From: Chitinophagales bacterium
Lineage (GTDB): Bacteria; Bacteroidota; Bacteroidia; Chitinophagales; UBA10324
NCBI GenBank assembly: GCA_026786335.1
Contig: JAJAYG010000221.1
Location: forward strand, 1-5,116
DNA: 5,116 nt
Direction: 5' to 3'
Shown: piece after piece, positions 1-5,116 of the stretch
Layout of the letters: each line of letters starts with the position of its first letter
Numbering within the stretch: the first letter of the stretch is position 1
Translations under genes and position numbers: made by a program
Notes under the pieces: generated by a model
Seen by the model: the letters and a program-made list of their open reading frames with translations, nothing else
The model's database searches: none
What the model was told of the DNA's origin: nothing

Positions 1-135
1 AGCGCGCATACTACAGGAAATGATTTGTTGCGTGAACTCGTTGCACAGCAGGTGAACATTACTTCATTCAACGAAATGCTCCCCACAATCAACGAAATAT
101 TTATTGAACAAGTAGAAGGAAAAAACAATGAATAA
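1..135 (+). CDS. ABC transporter ATP-binding protein, C-terminal end (partial)
   Basis: This is the last 44 codons of a gene that begins before the window; reading frame 1 is open from base 1 to the TAA at 133-135. The tail reads LLRELVAQQVNITSFNEMLP and then TINEIFIEQVEG. That pattern (a short strand, a 'xxLPTINEIFI' motif, then a charged end) is the usual close of the DUF4162 domain that follows the nucleotide-binding domain in NatA-like exporter ATPases. The ATPase motifs themselves lie outside the window, so the identification rests on this tail and on the neighbour: the gene overlaps the permease gene by 8 nt, as expected for the two subunits of one transporter. It would supply ATP hydrolysis at the inner face of the inner membrane. 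The substrate is unknown. Confidence 0.8.
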   Translation, partial: SAHTTGNDLLRELVAQQVNITSFNEMLPTINEIFIEQVEGKNNE

Positions 136-1414
136 AATATTTGTAATCATCAAGCGCGAATACATTACGCGGGTACGCAGTCGCGTATTTTTAATTGTAA
201 CTTTTTTAATGCCGTTGTTGCTTGCCGGATTCACCTTGGTGCCGCTGTTAATTTTCAGGTATGGTGGTGATACAGAAAAAATTGCAGTGGTTGATCAATC
301 GCACATGTTTGAAGGTAAACTTAAGAATGAAGGTAAAGTGGAGTTTGGATATTTTAATGCACCGTATGACAGTTTGAAAAAACATTATTCCGAAAAAGGA
401 TTTACCGGCGTCCTTTACATCCCTTCTTACTTTAATCCGGAAAATCCTAAAGGCATTGAATATTTTTCTAATGATCAATTAGGATTAGGAACCGACCAAA
501 GTATGAGCAGTCAACTCACCGAAGTTGTTACAAGATTGCGATTAGAAAAAGTGAATGTTACTCCCGAAATTATTGATCAGCTCAGCGAATCGGTTCACAT
601 TAAAACTGTTATTGGCGATAAAGCCGGCAACACCGGTGCTGCTGCAACTGTCGGTTACTTCGCCGGATTTTTATTGTACATGCTCCTCATCATTTATGGA
701 ACGCAGGTAATGCGCGGAGTAATGGAAGAAAAATCAAATCGCATTGCAGAAGTAATTGTTTCATCGGTAAAACCATTTCAACTGATGATGGGAAAAATTA
801 TTGGCATTGCATTTCTCGGCATCACACAGTTTGCAGTTTGGATTATTATGGGAACCATTGCGCTAAGCTTTTTAAAAGGAATGATTGGTGATCCCGCAGC
901 GTTGCAGCAACAAATGAGTTCAGCGAATGGAGGAATGGAAATGCAGAATGCAGGCATGCTTGGGGCGGCGCAAGGTTTTGCAAGTGCACTTGATAATTTG
1001 CCGCTTGGTTTAATTGTGTTCGGAACACTTTTCTTTTTCATAGGCGGTTACATGTTGTATGCTTCATTGTTCGCAGCAATTGGTGCAGCATCGGGTGATG
1101 AAGCCGATCAGTCACTCACGTTTGTTGCAACCATGCCGATCATCGTTTCGTTTTTTCTTGCATTCAATGCGATGAATGCACCTAACAGTCAGCTTTCAGT
1201 TTTCAGTTCATTATTTCCATTAACATCACCGATTGTAATGACGGTTCGATTGGGCTATGAGCCACCGATGTGGCAAATAATTTTGTCGATGGTATTTCTT
1301 ATTATTGGTTTTCTCTTAATGGTTTGGATGGCAGGAAAAATTTATCGCACCGGAATTTTAATGTATGGAAAGAAGACTTCGCTGAGGGAAATGATCAAGT
1401 GGGTGAGGTATTAA
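128..1414 (+). CDS. ABC transporter permease, NatB/ABC-2 type
   Basis: This 428-residue integral membrane protein is probably the permease of an ABC exporter with the ATPase encoded just upstream. The family includes NatB (sodium efflux) and many exporters of unknown substrate. The layout is that of the ABC2_membrane_3 family: a basic N-terminus, a first membrane segment (about 19-43), a long extracytoplasmic domain (about 45-172), then membrane segments near 174-195, 221-249, 293-320, 331-349 and 382-405. The conserved coupling region 'GVMEEKSNRIAEVIVSSVKP' at 197-216 and the C-terminal 'GILMYGKK' at 409-416 are typical. An insert rich in Met, Gln and Ala (about 256-286) precedes the fourth segment. 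The start is supported by AGAAGGA at 114-120, seven bases before the ATG, a good Shine-Dalgarno for this phylum. The 8-nt overlap with the ATPase gene suggests translational coupling. Substrate cannot be inferred. Confidence 0.9.
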   Translation: MNKIFVIIKREYITRVRSRVFLIVTFLMPLLLAGFTLVPLLIFRYGGDTEKIAVVDQSHMFEGKLKNEGKVEFGYFNAPYDSLKKHYSEKGFTGVLYIPSYFNPENPKGIEYFSNDQLGLGTDQSMSSQLTEVVTRLRLEKVNVTPEIIDQLSESVHIKTVIGDKAGNTGAAATVGYFAGFLLYMLLIIYGTQVMRGVMEEKSNRIAEVIVSSVKPFQLMMGKIIGIAFLGITQFAVWIIMGTIALSFLKGMIGDPAALQQQMSSANGGMEMQNAGMLGAAQGFASALDNLPLGLIVFGTLFFFIGGYMLYASLFAAIGAASGDEADQSLTFVATMPIIVSFFLAFNAMNAPNSQLSVFSSLFPLTSPIVMTVRLGYEPPMWQIILSMVFLIIGFLLMVWMAGKIYRTGILMYGKKTSLREMIKWVRY

Positions 1415-1498
1415 AAAGTTTTGAGTTTGGCATTTCGAGTTGCAGGTTTTCGTCAAGTTTTTTGCGGGTAAATATTTTCTAATCAGTTTTTATTTGGA

Positions 1499-2554
1499 AT
1501 GAATAAAACAAAAAAATTTTCAATTCTATTGCTTGCGGTTTTTGTGTTGGGAGGAATTTCTTTTTTCCTTTCCCAATGCAAATCAAAAACTAATGATAAC
1601 CGCAATGATTCGGACAACCAACCATCCGAAATCAAAAATCCGCCATCCGAAATCACAGCGCCAGATTTCAATGCCGACTCTGCTTATCATTTTGTTGAAC
1701 AGCAAGTAGCATTTGGTCCCCGCATTCCGGGAACGCCTTCACAAACAAAGTGTGCGACATGGATCACAGATAAATTGAAGACTTACACTCCAACAGTTTA
1801 TGTTCAGGATTTAAAAGTTGAATTGTGGAATCATCAAATGGTTCCCTGCATAAACATCATTGCATCTTTTAATCCCAATGAGAAAAAAAGAATTCTGCTC
1901 TGCGCACATTGGGATACGCGGCCCTGGAGCGATCGCGATCCTGTTTTCCCAAAAAAATCTTTTGACGGCGCCGATGATGGAGGAAGTGGTGCTGCAGTGC
2001 TTCTTGAAATTGCCAGACAATTGCAAATTAAAAAACCCAATGTGGGTGTCGACATTGTCTTTTTTGATGTGGAAGATTATGGCCCGCCCGAGTGGGATCA
2101 AGTTTCGAACAAGGAAGAAGTAAATGGCTACTGTCTCGGTACTCAAGAGTGGGCAAGCGAACCACATGTAAAAGATTACCGCGCTTTCTATGGAATTTTG
2201 TTAGACATGGTTGGTGCTAAGGATGCAACATTTCCACAAGAAGGAGTTTCATTGCAATATGCTCCCACCATTGTGCAACACGTTTGGGATGCAGCTAATA
2301 GTTTGGGGTACGGAAATTATTTTGTGTATACAAAAGGCCCAAGTATTATTGATGATCACAGTTTCATTAACTCTATTAATCAAACTCCTACAATTGACAT
2401 CATTAACCTGAACTCCAATTCGAATTATGGATTTGCAAATCACTGGCACACGCAACAAGATAACATGAGTATTATTGACAAGAATACTTTGAAGGCAGTT
2501 GGTGTAACAGTGTTGCAGGTGGTTTACACAGAACCAATTCAGCAAAATCAGTAA
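1499..2554 (+). CDS. M28-family glutaminyl-peptide cyclotransferase-like lipoprotein
   Basis: This 351-residue exported zinc enzyme belongs to the M28 fold. Residues 1-6 are basic, 8-24 are hydrophobic and Cys27 follows in LSQC, a poor but plausible lipobox (Gln at -1 is unusual). Residues 28-56 are a polar linker with a tandem repeat. The catalytic domain runs from about 60 to 345. Expected metal and active-site residues are present: His137 and Asp139 in AHWDT, Asp160 in GADD, Glu192 and Asp193 in FFDVED, Asp236 in LLDMVGA, Asp286 in IDDH, His317 in HWHT. The order and spacing match mammalian-type glutaminyl cyclases, which convert N-terminal Gln to pyroglutamate and occur in Bacteroidota envelopes. 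All five co-catalytic M28 aminopeptidase ligand positions are also filled, so peptidase activity is not excluded. Asp193 stands where human glutaminyl cyclase and most M28 enzymes have Glu. It lies 84 bp after the permease gene. No Shine-Dalgarno is visible; the start is chosen because the signal sequence begins there. Confidence 0.85.
   Translation: MNKTKKFSILLLAVFVLGGISFFLSQCKSKTNDNRNDSDNQPSEIKNPPSEITAPDFNADSAYHFVEQQVAFGPRIPGTPSQTKCATWITDKLKTYTPTVYVQDLKVELWNHQMVPCINIIASFNPNEKKRILLCAHWDTRPWSDRDPVFPKKSFDGADDGGSGAAVLLEIARQLQIKKPNVGVDIVFFDVEDYGPPEWDQVSNKEEVNGYCLGTQEWASEPHVKDYRAFYGILLDMVGAKDATFPQEGVSLQYAPTIVQHVWDAANSLGYGNYFVYTKGPSIIDDHSFINSINQTPTIDIINLNSNSNYGFANHWHTQQDNMSIIDKNTLKAVGVTVLQVVYTEPIQQNQ
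1619..1660 (+). repeat. 21-bp tandem repeat in the linker of the M28 lipoprotein
   Basis: Two adjacent 21-base units (1619-1639 and 1640-1660) share the identical 13-mer CCATCCGAAATCA at 1622-1634 and 1643-1655. They encode QPSEIKN and PPSEITA, residues 41-54, just after the presumed lipid anchor. The unit length is a multiple of three, so the frame is kept. The words TCCGAAATC and AAAAATCCG resemble low-complexity repeats often seen between genes in this phylum, which would make this an intergenic-type repeat captured in frame; that origin is inference. Confidence 0.75.
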
Positions 2555-2570
2555 CTCACAAGTTTAAAAT

Positions 2571-2598
2571 CTCACAACTCACAATTCACAACTCACAT
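2571..2598 (+). repeat. 7-bp tandem repeat in the leader of the DedA gene
   Basis: Four consecutive heptamers, CTCACAA, CTCACAA, TTCACAA and CTCACAT, fill most of the 48-bp gap between the M28 and DedA genes. A further isolated CTCACAA is at 2555-2561, directly after the M28 stop codon. No Shine-Dalgarno and no TAnnTTTG promoter is visible in the gap, so the DedA gene is probably read from upstream. The repeat ends five bases before the ATG. Confidence 0.7.
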
Positions 2599-2602
2599 CA
2601 AA

Positions 2603-3256
2603 ATGGAATTACTACACTGGTTTATAGATTTTGTATTACACATTGATCAGCATTTGGTAGATATGCTGGCACAATATGGTACTACTGTTATCTTCATTAT
2701 CGCACTCATAATTTTTTGTGAAACAGGTTTGGTAGTTACGCCTATTCTCCCCGGCGATTCAATGTTGTTTGCTTTTGGCGCGCTGGCTGCCAATGAAGCC
2801 ACACACCTCAATATTCATTTTTGTTTTGCTGTTTTTGTTACGGCTGCATTCTTGGGTAATCAGTTAAATTATTCCATCGGCAGATTTATTGGTCCTAAAG
2901 TTTTTGAAATGAATTTTAAACTCATCAAGCGCGAATATCTTGAGCGCACCAAAAAATTCTTCGATCAGTATGGCGCCATCACCATCATCTATACACGCTT
3001 TGCACCCATCCTTAGAACCTTTGCCCCTTTTATTGCTGGTGTTGGGCAAATGAAATTTCCCAAGTTCATCCTCTATAATTTCGTTGGCGGATTTTTATGG
3101 GTGCTTCTTTTTCTTTATGCAGGTTTTTTCTTCGGTGGTTTCCCCATAGTAAAAAACAATTTCGAAGTGATAGTGCTGGGGATTATTTTGGTTTCGCTGG
3201 TTCCTGCTGTGTATGGGTTTGTTAAAATGAAAACGGGGAAGAAGGAAGTTGAGTAA
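2603..3256 (+). CDS. DedA family (SNARE-associated/VTT domain) membrane protein
   Basis: This 217-residue inner-membrane protein belongs to the DedA family (PF09335). Members are linked to envelope homeostasis, proton-motive-force maintenance and, for some, undecaprenyl-phosphate or phospholipid transport across the membrane. Hydrophobic segments lie near 27-62 (broken by the re-entrant motif TPILPGDS at 46-53), 72-92, 125-146, 155-178 and 187-207. The residues reported as essential in E. coli YqjA (Glu39, Asp51, Arg130, Arg136) have exact counterparts with the same spacing within each pair: Glu40 and Asp52, Arg132 and Arg138. The motif around the arginines (FAPILRTFAPFIAGVGQM, 133-150) and the following NFVGGFLW are typical. 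This alignment also supports the chosen ATG. The length is normal for the family. It lies 48 bp after the M28 gene on the same strand and is convergent with the ATPase gene. Its specific substrate is unknown. Confidence 0.92.
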   Translation: MELLHWFIDFVLHIDQHLVDMLAQYGTTVIFIIALIIFCETGLVVTPILPGDSMLFAFGALAANEATHLNIHFCFAVFVTAAFLGNQLNYSIGRFIGPKVFEMNFKLIKREYLERTKKFFDQYGAITIIYTRFAPILRTFAPFIAGVGQMKFPKFILYNFVGGFLWVLLFLYAGFFFGGFPIVKNNFEVIVLGIILVSLVPAVYGFVKMKTGKKEVE

Positions 3257-3257
3257 C

Positions 3258-3315
3258 AAAAAAATGTTCAGTCAGTTAAACAATATCATAATAAAAATGT
3301 TTAACCAACTGAACA
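3258..3315 (-). terminator. Candidate intrinsic terminator of the ATPase gene
   Basis: On the minus strand the two 18-bp arms (3298-3315, then 3265-3282) can fold into a hairpin of two 8-bp stems separated by a two-base mismatch, with a 15-nt loop. It is followed directly by seven T (the A run at 3258-3264 on the + strand). It lies 27 bases beyond the ATPase stop codon. In the + direction the hairpin is followed by ATATAAAG, not a T run, so it would be weak for the DedA gene. The stem is AT-rich and the loop large, so strength is uncertain, and the same sequence may also serve as a protein-binding site. Confidence 0.5.
3265..3315. repeat. Downstream inverted pair of the 18-bp element (sites 1 and 2)
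   Basis: Site 1 is TGTTCAGTCAGTTAAACA at 3265-3282. Site 2 is TGTTTAACCAACTGAACA at 3298-3315, whose reverse complement matches site 1 at 16 of 18 positions. The spacer is 15 AT-rich bases and the centres are 33 bp apart, about three helical turns. The same element recurs as a second inverted pair on the other side of the ATPase gene. Each 18-mer is itself a rough palindrome (TGTT at one end, AACA at the other). This pair starts eight bases after the DedA stop codon and ends 27 bases before the ATPase stop codon. Confidence 0.9.
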
Positions 3316-3342
3316 ATATAAAGACAGCACTTTCACTTTATT

Positions 3343-4536
3343 TCAGTAAAGAAACCCAAATAGCCATAGAGGAATACGGTTATCGTAACCATGTTCAATG
3401 CCATCAATAGCAAGGTAGGCATTCTTAACATTTCTAATTTGCTTCGCAGTTTTTCCTTTCCCTCCAACTTCAAATACCATTTTACCATCCACCAAAAAAT
3501 CTCCCTTGGCTGTTGCATTCACTTCATGCAGTGCGCTTACCTGGTTGTAAAAAAATGTCTCACGCATGCTTCCTGTATCACGCTGTTGCGATGAGAGTGC
3601 ATACATCAGATTCGAATTGTGCAGGTAAACCTTTTCGGGCTTTTGCAACATGGAATATCCCGCACCTGATGCATGCAACAAATTAATGAGATCAGCATCA
3701 CGCAGGTATTGCATGTATTGAAAGACTGTATTGCGCGAAAGCTCCAGTGATTCAGCCAGCTTTACCATGTTGGGGTTAAACGGAACAGAGATCGCCAGCA
3801 GGTAGAGCAGCTTCTTCATCTTGTGTATGTACTTCAACTCAATCTGGTTAAGGTATGGAATATCAACCTCAATCATGAGCGCAACTGTGCTCATTAGTTT
3901 ACTCGGATACGTACTCTTGCCTTGCAGGTAGTATGGATAAAAACCATAACGCAGATAATGTTCGAAGTAAGTATAGGGCTTCACCTTGCGTGTGATGGAG
4001 GATGAAATTGAAATGTGATTCTTCAACAAATCTTGCAATGAATACTTTTCAAACTTCATCTTGGTTTCTATCTGCAGAAATTCACGGAACGATAATCCTT
4101 CAAGATTGTATTGCACAGCGCGGCGGCTCAAATCTGCTTTGCCTTTGTTGAGTTGCAATACCGATGAGCCGGTAAAAATCACATGCAGCTCGGGAAACTG
4201 ATCGTAGATGTTCTTTAACTCCTGCGACCATGTTTCGAACTTATGAATTTCATCAAACACCAAACACTCACCACCTTTCTTCACAAAATCATCGGCCAAT
4301 GAAACTAATGATCCCCTGTTAAAAGAAATATTATCCAAGCTCACATACAAACACTTGCGGCTCTTGCCGTACTTCTCCGTAATGTGTTGCAGCAGAAAAG
4401 TGGTTTTACCAACCCCTCTGGCACCCATAATACCGATGAGGCGCTCATCCCATTCGATGCCATCCATAAAGTCGCGGCGGAAGGAAGTATTTATTTTGCT
4501 TAACAGCGAGAAATGAAAATCAAAAAGCTGATCCAT
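3343..4536 (-). CDS. AAA ATPase with winged helix and degenerate PD-(D/E)XK-like C-terminus (COG1373/DUF4143 type)
   Basis: This 397-residue cytoplasmic ATPase belongs to the COG1373 class. Walker A is GARGVGKT at 38-45, Walker B is CLVFDE at 91-96 and a sensor-like FTGSS is at 121-125. LSRRAVQ at 136-142 carries the usual paired arginines, followed by LEGLSFREFL. A winged-helix-like segment spans about 243-288, with a recognition-helix-like LSRNTVFQYMQYL at 266-278. The C-terminal part (about 325-397) matches the position of the PD-(D/E)XK-like fold in this family: Asp347, then FEVGGKGKT at 355-363, ending in IPLWLFGFLY. Gly358 stands where an active nuclease would have Lys, so cleavage activity is doubtful. 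The biological role of these ATPases is poorly defined; some resemble STAND or MoxR-like switches. The gene stands alone, convergent with the DedA gene and divergent from the toxin-antitoxin operon, and is bracketed by inverted 18-bp elements. The start is the first ATG, close behind a promoter-like element. Confidence 0.87.
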   Translation of the reverse strand: MDQLFDFHFSLLSKINTSFRRDFMDGIEWDERLIGIMGARGVGKTTFLLQHITEKYGKSRKCLYVSLDNISFNRGSLVSLADDFVKKGGECLVFDEIHKFETWSQELKNIYDQFPELHVIFTGSSVLQLNKGKADLSRRAVQYNLEGLSFREFLQIETKMKFEKYSLQDLLKNHISISSSITRKVKPYTYFEHYLRYGFYPYYLQGKSTYPSKLMSTVALMIEVDIPYLNQIELKYIHKMKKLLYLLAISVPFNPNMVKLAESLELSRNTVFQYMQYLRDADLINLLHASGAGYSMLQKPEKVYLHNSNLMYALSSQQRDTGSMRETFFYNQVSALHEVNATAKGDFLVDGKMVFEVGGKGKTAKQIRNVKNAYLAIDGIEHGYDNRIPLWLFGFLY

Positions 4537-4555
4537 CTTAAATTATTTTGTTCGG

Positions 4556-4563
4556 CAAAGGTA
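4556..4563 (-). promoter_or_regulatory. Predicted -7 promoter element of the ATPase gene
   Basis: Read on the minus strand, this is TACCTTTG followed by C, an exact match to the Bacteroidota -7 consensus TAnnTTTG. Transcription would begin near 4550, leaving a leader of about 13 bases before the ATG at 4536. The -33 region (about 4583-4586) falls inside site 3 of the 18-bp element and shows no clear TTTG. A weak basal promoter controlled by a protein bound at sites 3 and 4 is therefore plausible. Confidence 0.55.
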
Positions 4564-4580
4564 GTTTTAATTTTTAATAA

Positions 4581-4630
4581 TGTTCAGTCGGTTAAACAAT
4601 TATTAAAAATATTGTTTAGTGGACTGAACA
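4581..4630. repeat. Upstream inverted pair of the 18-bp element (sites 3 and 4), candidate operators
   Basis: Site 3 is TGTTCAGTCGGTTAAACA at 4581-4598. Site 4 is TGTTTAGTGGACTGAACA at 4613-4630, whose reverse complement matches site 3 at 15 of 18 positions; the arms extend inward by AT. The spacer is 14 AT-rich bases and the centres are 32 bp apart. Site 3 differs from site 1 at one position and from the reverse complement of site 2 at one position. Relative to the predicted ATPase start of transcription, the centres lie near -38 and -70. Site 4 is the most palindromic copy (14 of 18 positions self-complementary), with half-site TGTTYAGT. The pair also lies about 100 bp upstream of the toxin-antitoxin promoter. 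Confidence 0.88.
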
Positions 4631-4729
4631 AAAATAAACTTGCTACCCATGCAGATCAAAGTGTTTGTTTTTTATTTACTTAAAGGTGTTGCTTCAACTT
4701 TAAAAAACTTTCTGATCGGGCAATAGAAT

Positions 4730-4737
4730 TATATTTG
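4730..4737 (+). promoter_or_regulatory. Predicted -7 promoter element of the toxin-antitoxin operon
   Basis: TATATTTG followed by C matches the Bacteroidota TAnnTTTG element exactly. It ends 20 bases before the antitoxin ATG, giving a leader of roughly 15 A/T-rich bases without a Shine-Dalgarno. Only a weak TTTCTG-like match is present at the -33 position (4709-4714). Such operons are usually repressed by their own antitoxin; no separate operator is evident around the element. Confidence 0.55.
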
Positions 4738-4757
4738 CAATTCATAAATAAAAATAT

Positions 4758-5000
4758 ATGGAAAAGCAAATCACTTTCACCAGCACCTTGCCGGCAAAAA
4801 TTATTAAGGATCTAAATCATCATTCTTTACAACTAAAGACGAAGAAGAATAAGATCATTGAGAATGCACTGCGAAAATATTTTGAGGAAAAACGAAGAGA
4901 GGAGTTTATTCAATCCTTTAAGCGTGCACAAAATGATGATGAAATGATTTCAATGGCAGAAGAAAGTATTGAAGATTATTTAAAACTGCTCGACAAATGA
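4758..5000 (+). CDS. Type II antitoxin, ribbon-helix-helix type
   Basis: This 80-residue protein has the layout of a ribbon-helix-helix antitoxin. A short beta strand (KQITFTSTLP, about 3-12) would pair in the dimer and contact DNA. It is followed by helix 1 (about 13-23), a loop, then helix 2 containing KKNKIIENALRKYFEE (29-44). A charged helix (45-58) leads to an acidic tail with MAEESIEDYLKLLDK (66-80), the usual position of the toxin-neutralising segment in MazE-like partners. Its stop codon overlaps the toxin start (ATGA, 4997-5000), giving coupled translation of the pair. It is expected to bind the toxin and to repress the operon with it. Family assignment is from pattern and context; no specific name is assigned. 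Confidence 0.85.
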   Translation: MEKQITFTSTLPAKIIKDLNHHSLQLKTKKNKIIENALRKYFEEKRREEFIQSFKRAQNDDEMISMAEESIEDYLKLLDK

Positions 5001-5116
5001 AGCAGCGCGAAATCTGGTTTGCTAATCTTAACCCCACTAAAGGCAGAGAGCAACATGGCATTCGACCGGTAGTTATTGTGAGCGGTAATGCTTTGAATGA
5101 TCACATGGACATTTGC
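4997..5116 (+). CDS. MazF/PemK-family endoribonuclease toxin, N-terminal part (partial)
   Basis: The first 40 codons are in the window; the gene runs off the right edge. The protein begins MKQREIWFANLNPTKGREQH and continues GIRPVVIVSGNALN. This is the classic N-terminus of MazF/PemK toxins: a first strand with E-I-W, the N-P-T-x-G-x-E-Q loop, then the R-P-x-V-I-V-S strand that carries a conserved arginine (Arg23 here). Family members are sequence-specific mRNA-cleaving ribonucleases. Full toxins are about 110-120 residues, so roughly two thirds is missing here and intactness cannot be judged. The ATG overlaps the antitoxin stop by four bases. Confidence 0.9.
   Translation, partial: MKQREIWFANLNPTKGREQHGIRPVVIVSGNALNDHMDIC

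Noticed and set aside
778..1041. Open frame of 87 codons on the minus strand inside the permease gene
   Set aside because: It is antisense to conserved membrane segments and has no recognisable features; a shadow frame.
1462..1498. Promoter for the M28 gene using TTTATTTG at 1489-1496
   Set aside because: The second base of TAnnTTTG is wrong and transcription would start after the ATG, which is fixed by the signal sequence.
1415..1498. Terminator or small RNA between the permease and M28 genes
   Set aside because: T-rich stretches are present but I find no convincing hairpin or promoter pair in these 84 bases.
1811..2167. Open frame of 118 codons on the minus strand inside the M28 gene
   Set aside because: It overlaps the conserved catalytic region of a clear + strand gene and its translation resembles no known protein type; a shadow frame.
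3283..3330. Intrinsic terminator for the DedA gene on the + strand
   Set aside because: The hairpin is followed by ATATAAAGACAG and no T run in that direction.
3265..4630. CRISPR array made of the 18-bp repeats
   Set aside because: There are only four short copies in two inverted pairs flanking a gene, with AT-rich 14-15 bp gaps; no regular direct repeat-spacer pattern.
3258..4634. Target site duplication (AAAA) flanking the symmetrical ATPase unit, as for an insertion sequence
   Set aside because: The flanks are runs of A on both sides, so a match is expected by chance, and the gene is an ATPase without any transposase motif. Mobility is kept only as a hypothesis.

Overview
The window looks like chromosomal DNA of a Bacteroidota bacterium. 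The evidence is moderately AT-rich DNA, two clear TAnnTTTG promoter elements (the -7 element of this phylum), mostly absent Shine-Dalgarno sequences, A/T-rich leaders, and proteins typical of the phylum: a DUF4162-type ABC ATPase tail followed by a NatB-like permease, a glutaminyl-cyclase-like M28 lipoprotein, and an AAA ATPase with the C-terminal IPLWLFGFLY signature. Genus cannot be read from the sequence.

Bases 1-3256 are a co-directional housekeeping block on the + strand. It holds the last 44 codons of an ABC transporter ATPase, its permease partner (8-nt overlap), an M28 peptidase or glutaminyl cyclase exported to the envelope, and a DedA-family membrane protein with all four residues known to be essential in E. 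coli YqjA. Two short low-complexity repeats occur here: a 21-bp tandem duplication inside the linker of the M28 protein and a 7-bp tandem repeat in the leader of the DedA gene.

Bases 3265-4630 form a discrete module. A single minus-strand gene for an AAA ATPase (Walker A/B, winged helix, degenerate PD-(D/E)XK-like C-terminus; COG1373/DUF4143 type) is bracketed by two pairs of an 18-bp sequence close to TGTTCAGTCGGTTAAACA. Each pair is inverted with a centre-to-centre distance of 32-33 bp. The upstream pair sits at about -38 and -70 from the predicted ATPase promoter. The downstream pair forms a hairpin followed by seven T on the ATPase strand, between the two convergent genes. This symmetrical arrangement is the most unusual thing in the window. 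It may be an autoregulatory or DNA-binding ATPase with its operators at both ends, or a compact mobile cassette without a transposase.

Bases 4730-5116 hold a type II toxin-antitoxin operon: its own promoter, a ribbon-helix-helix antitoxin, and a MazF/PemK toxin that starts in a 4-nt ATGA overlap and is cut off by the window edge. The ATPase module and the toxin-antitoxin pair together suggest the right half of the window is accessory DNA placed next to a conserved block.
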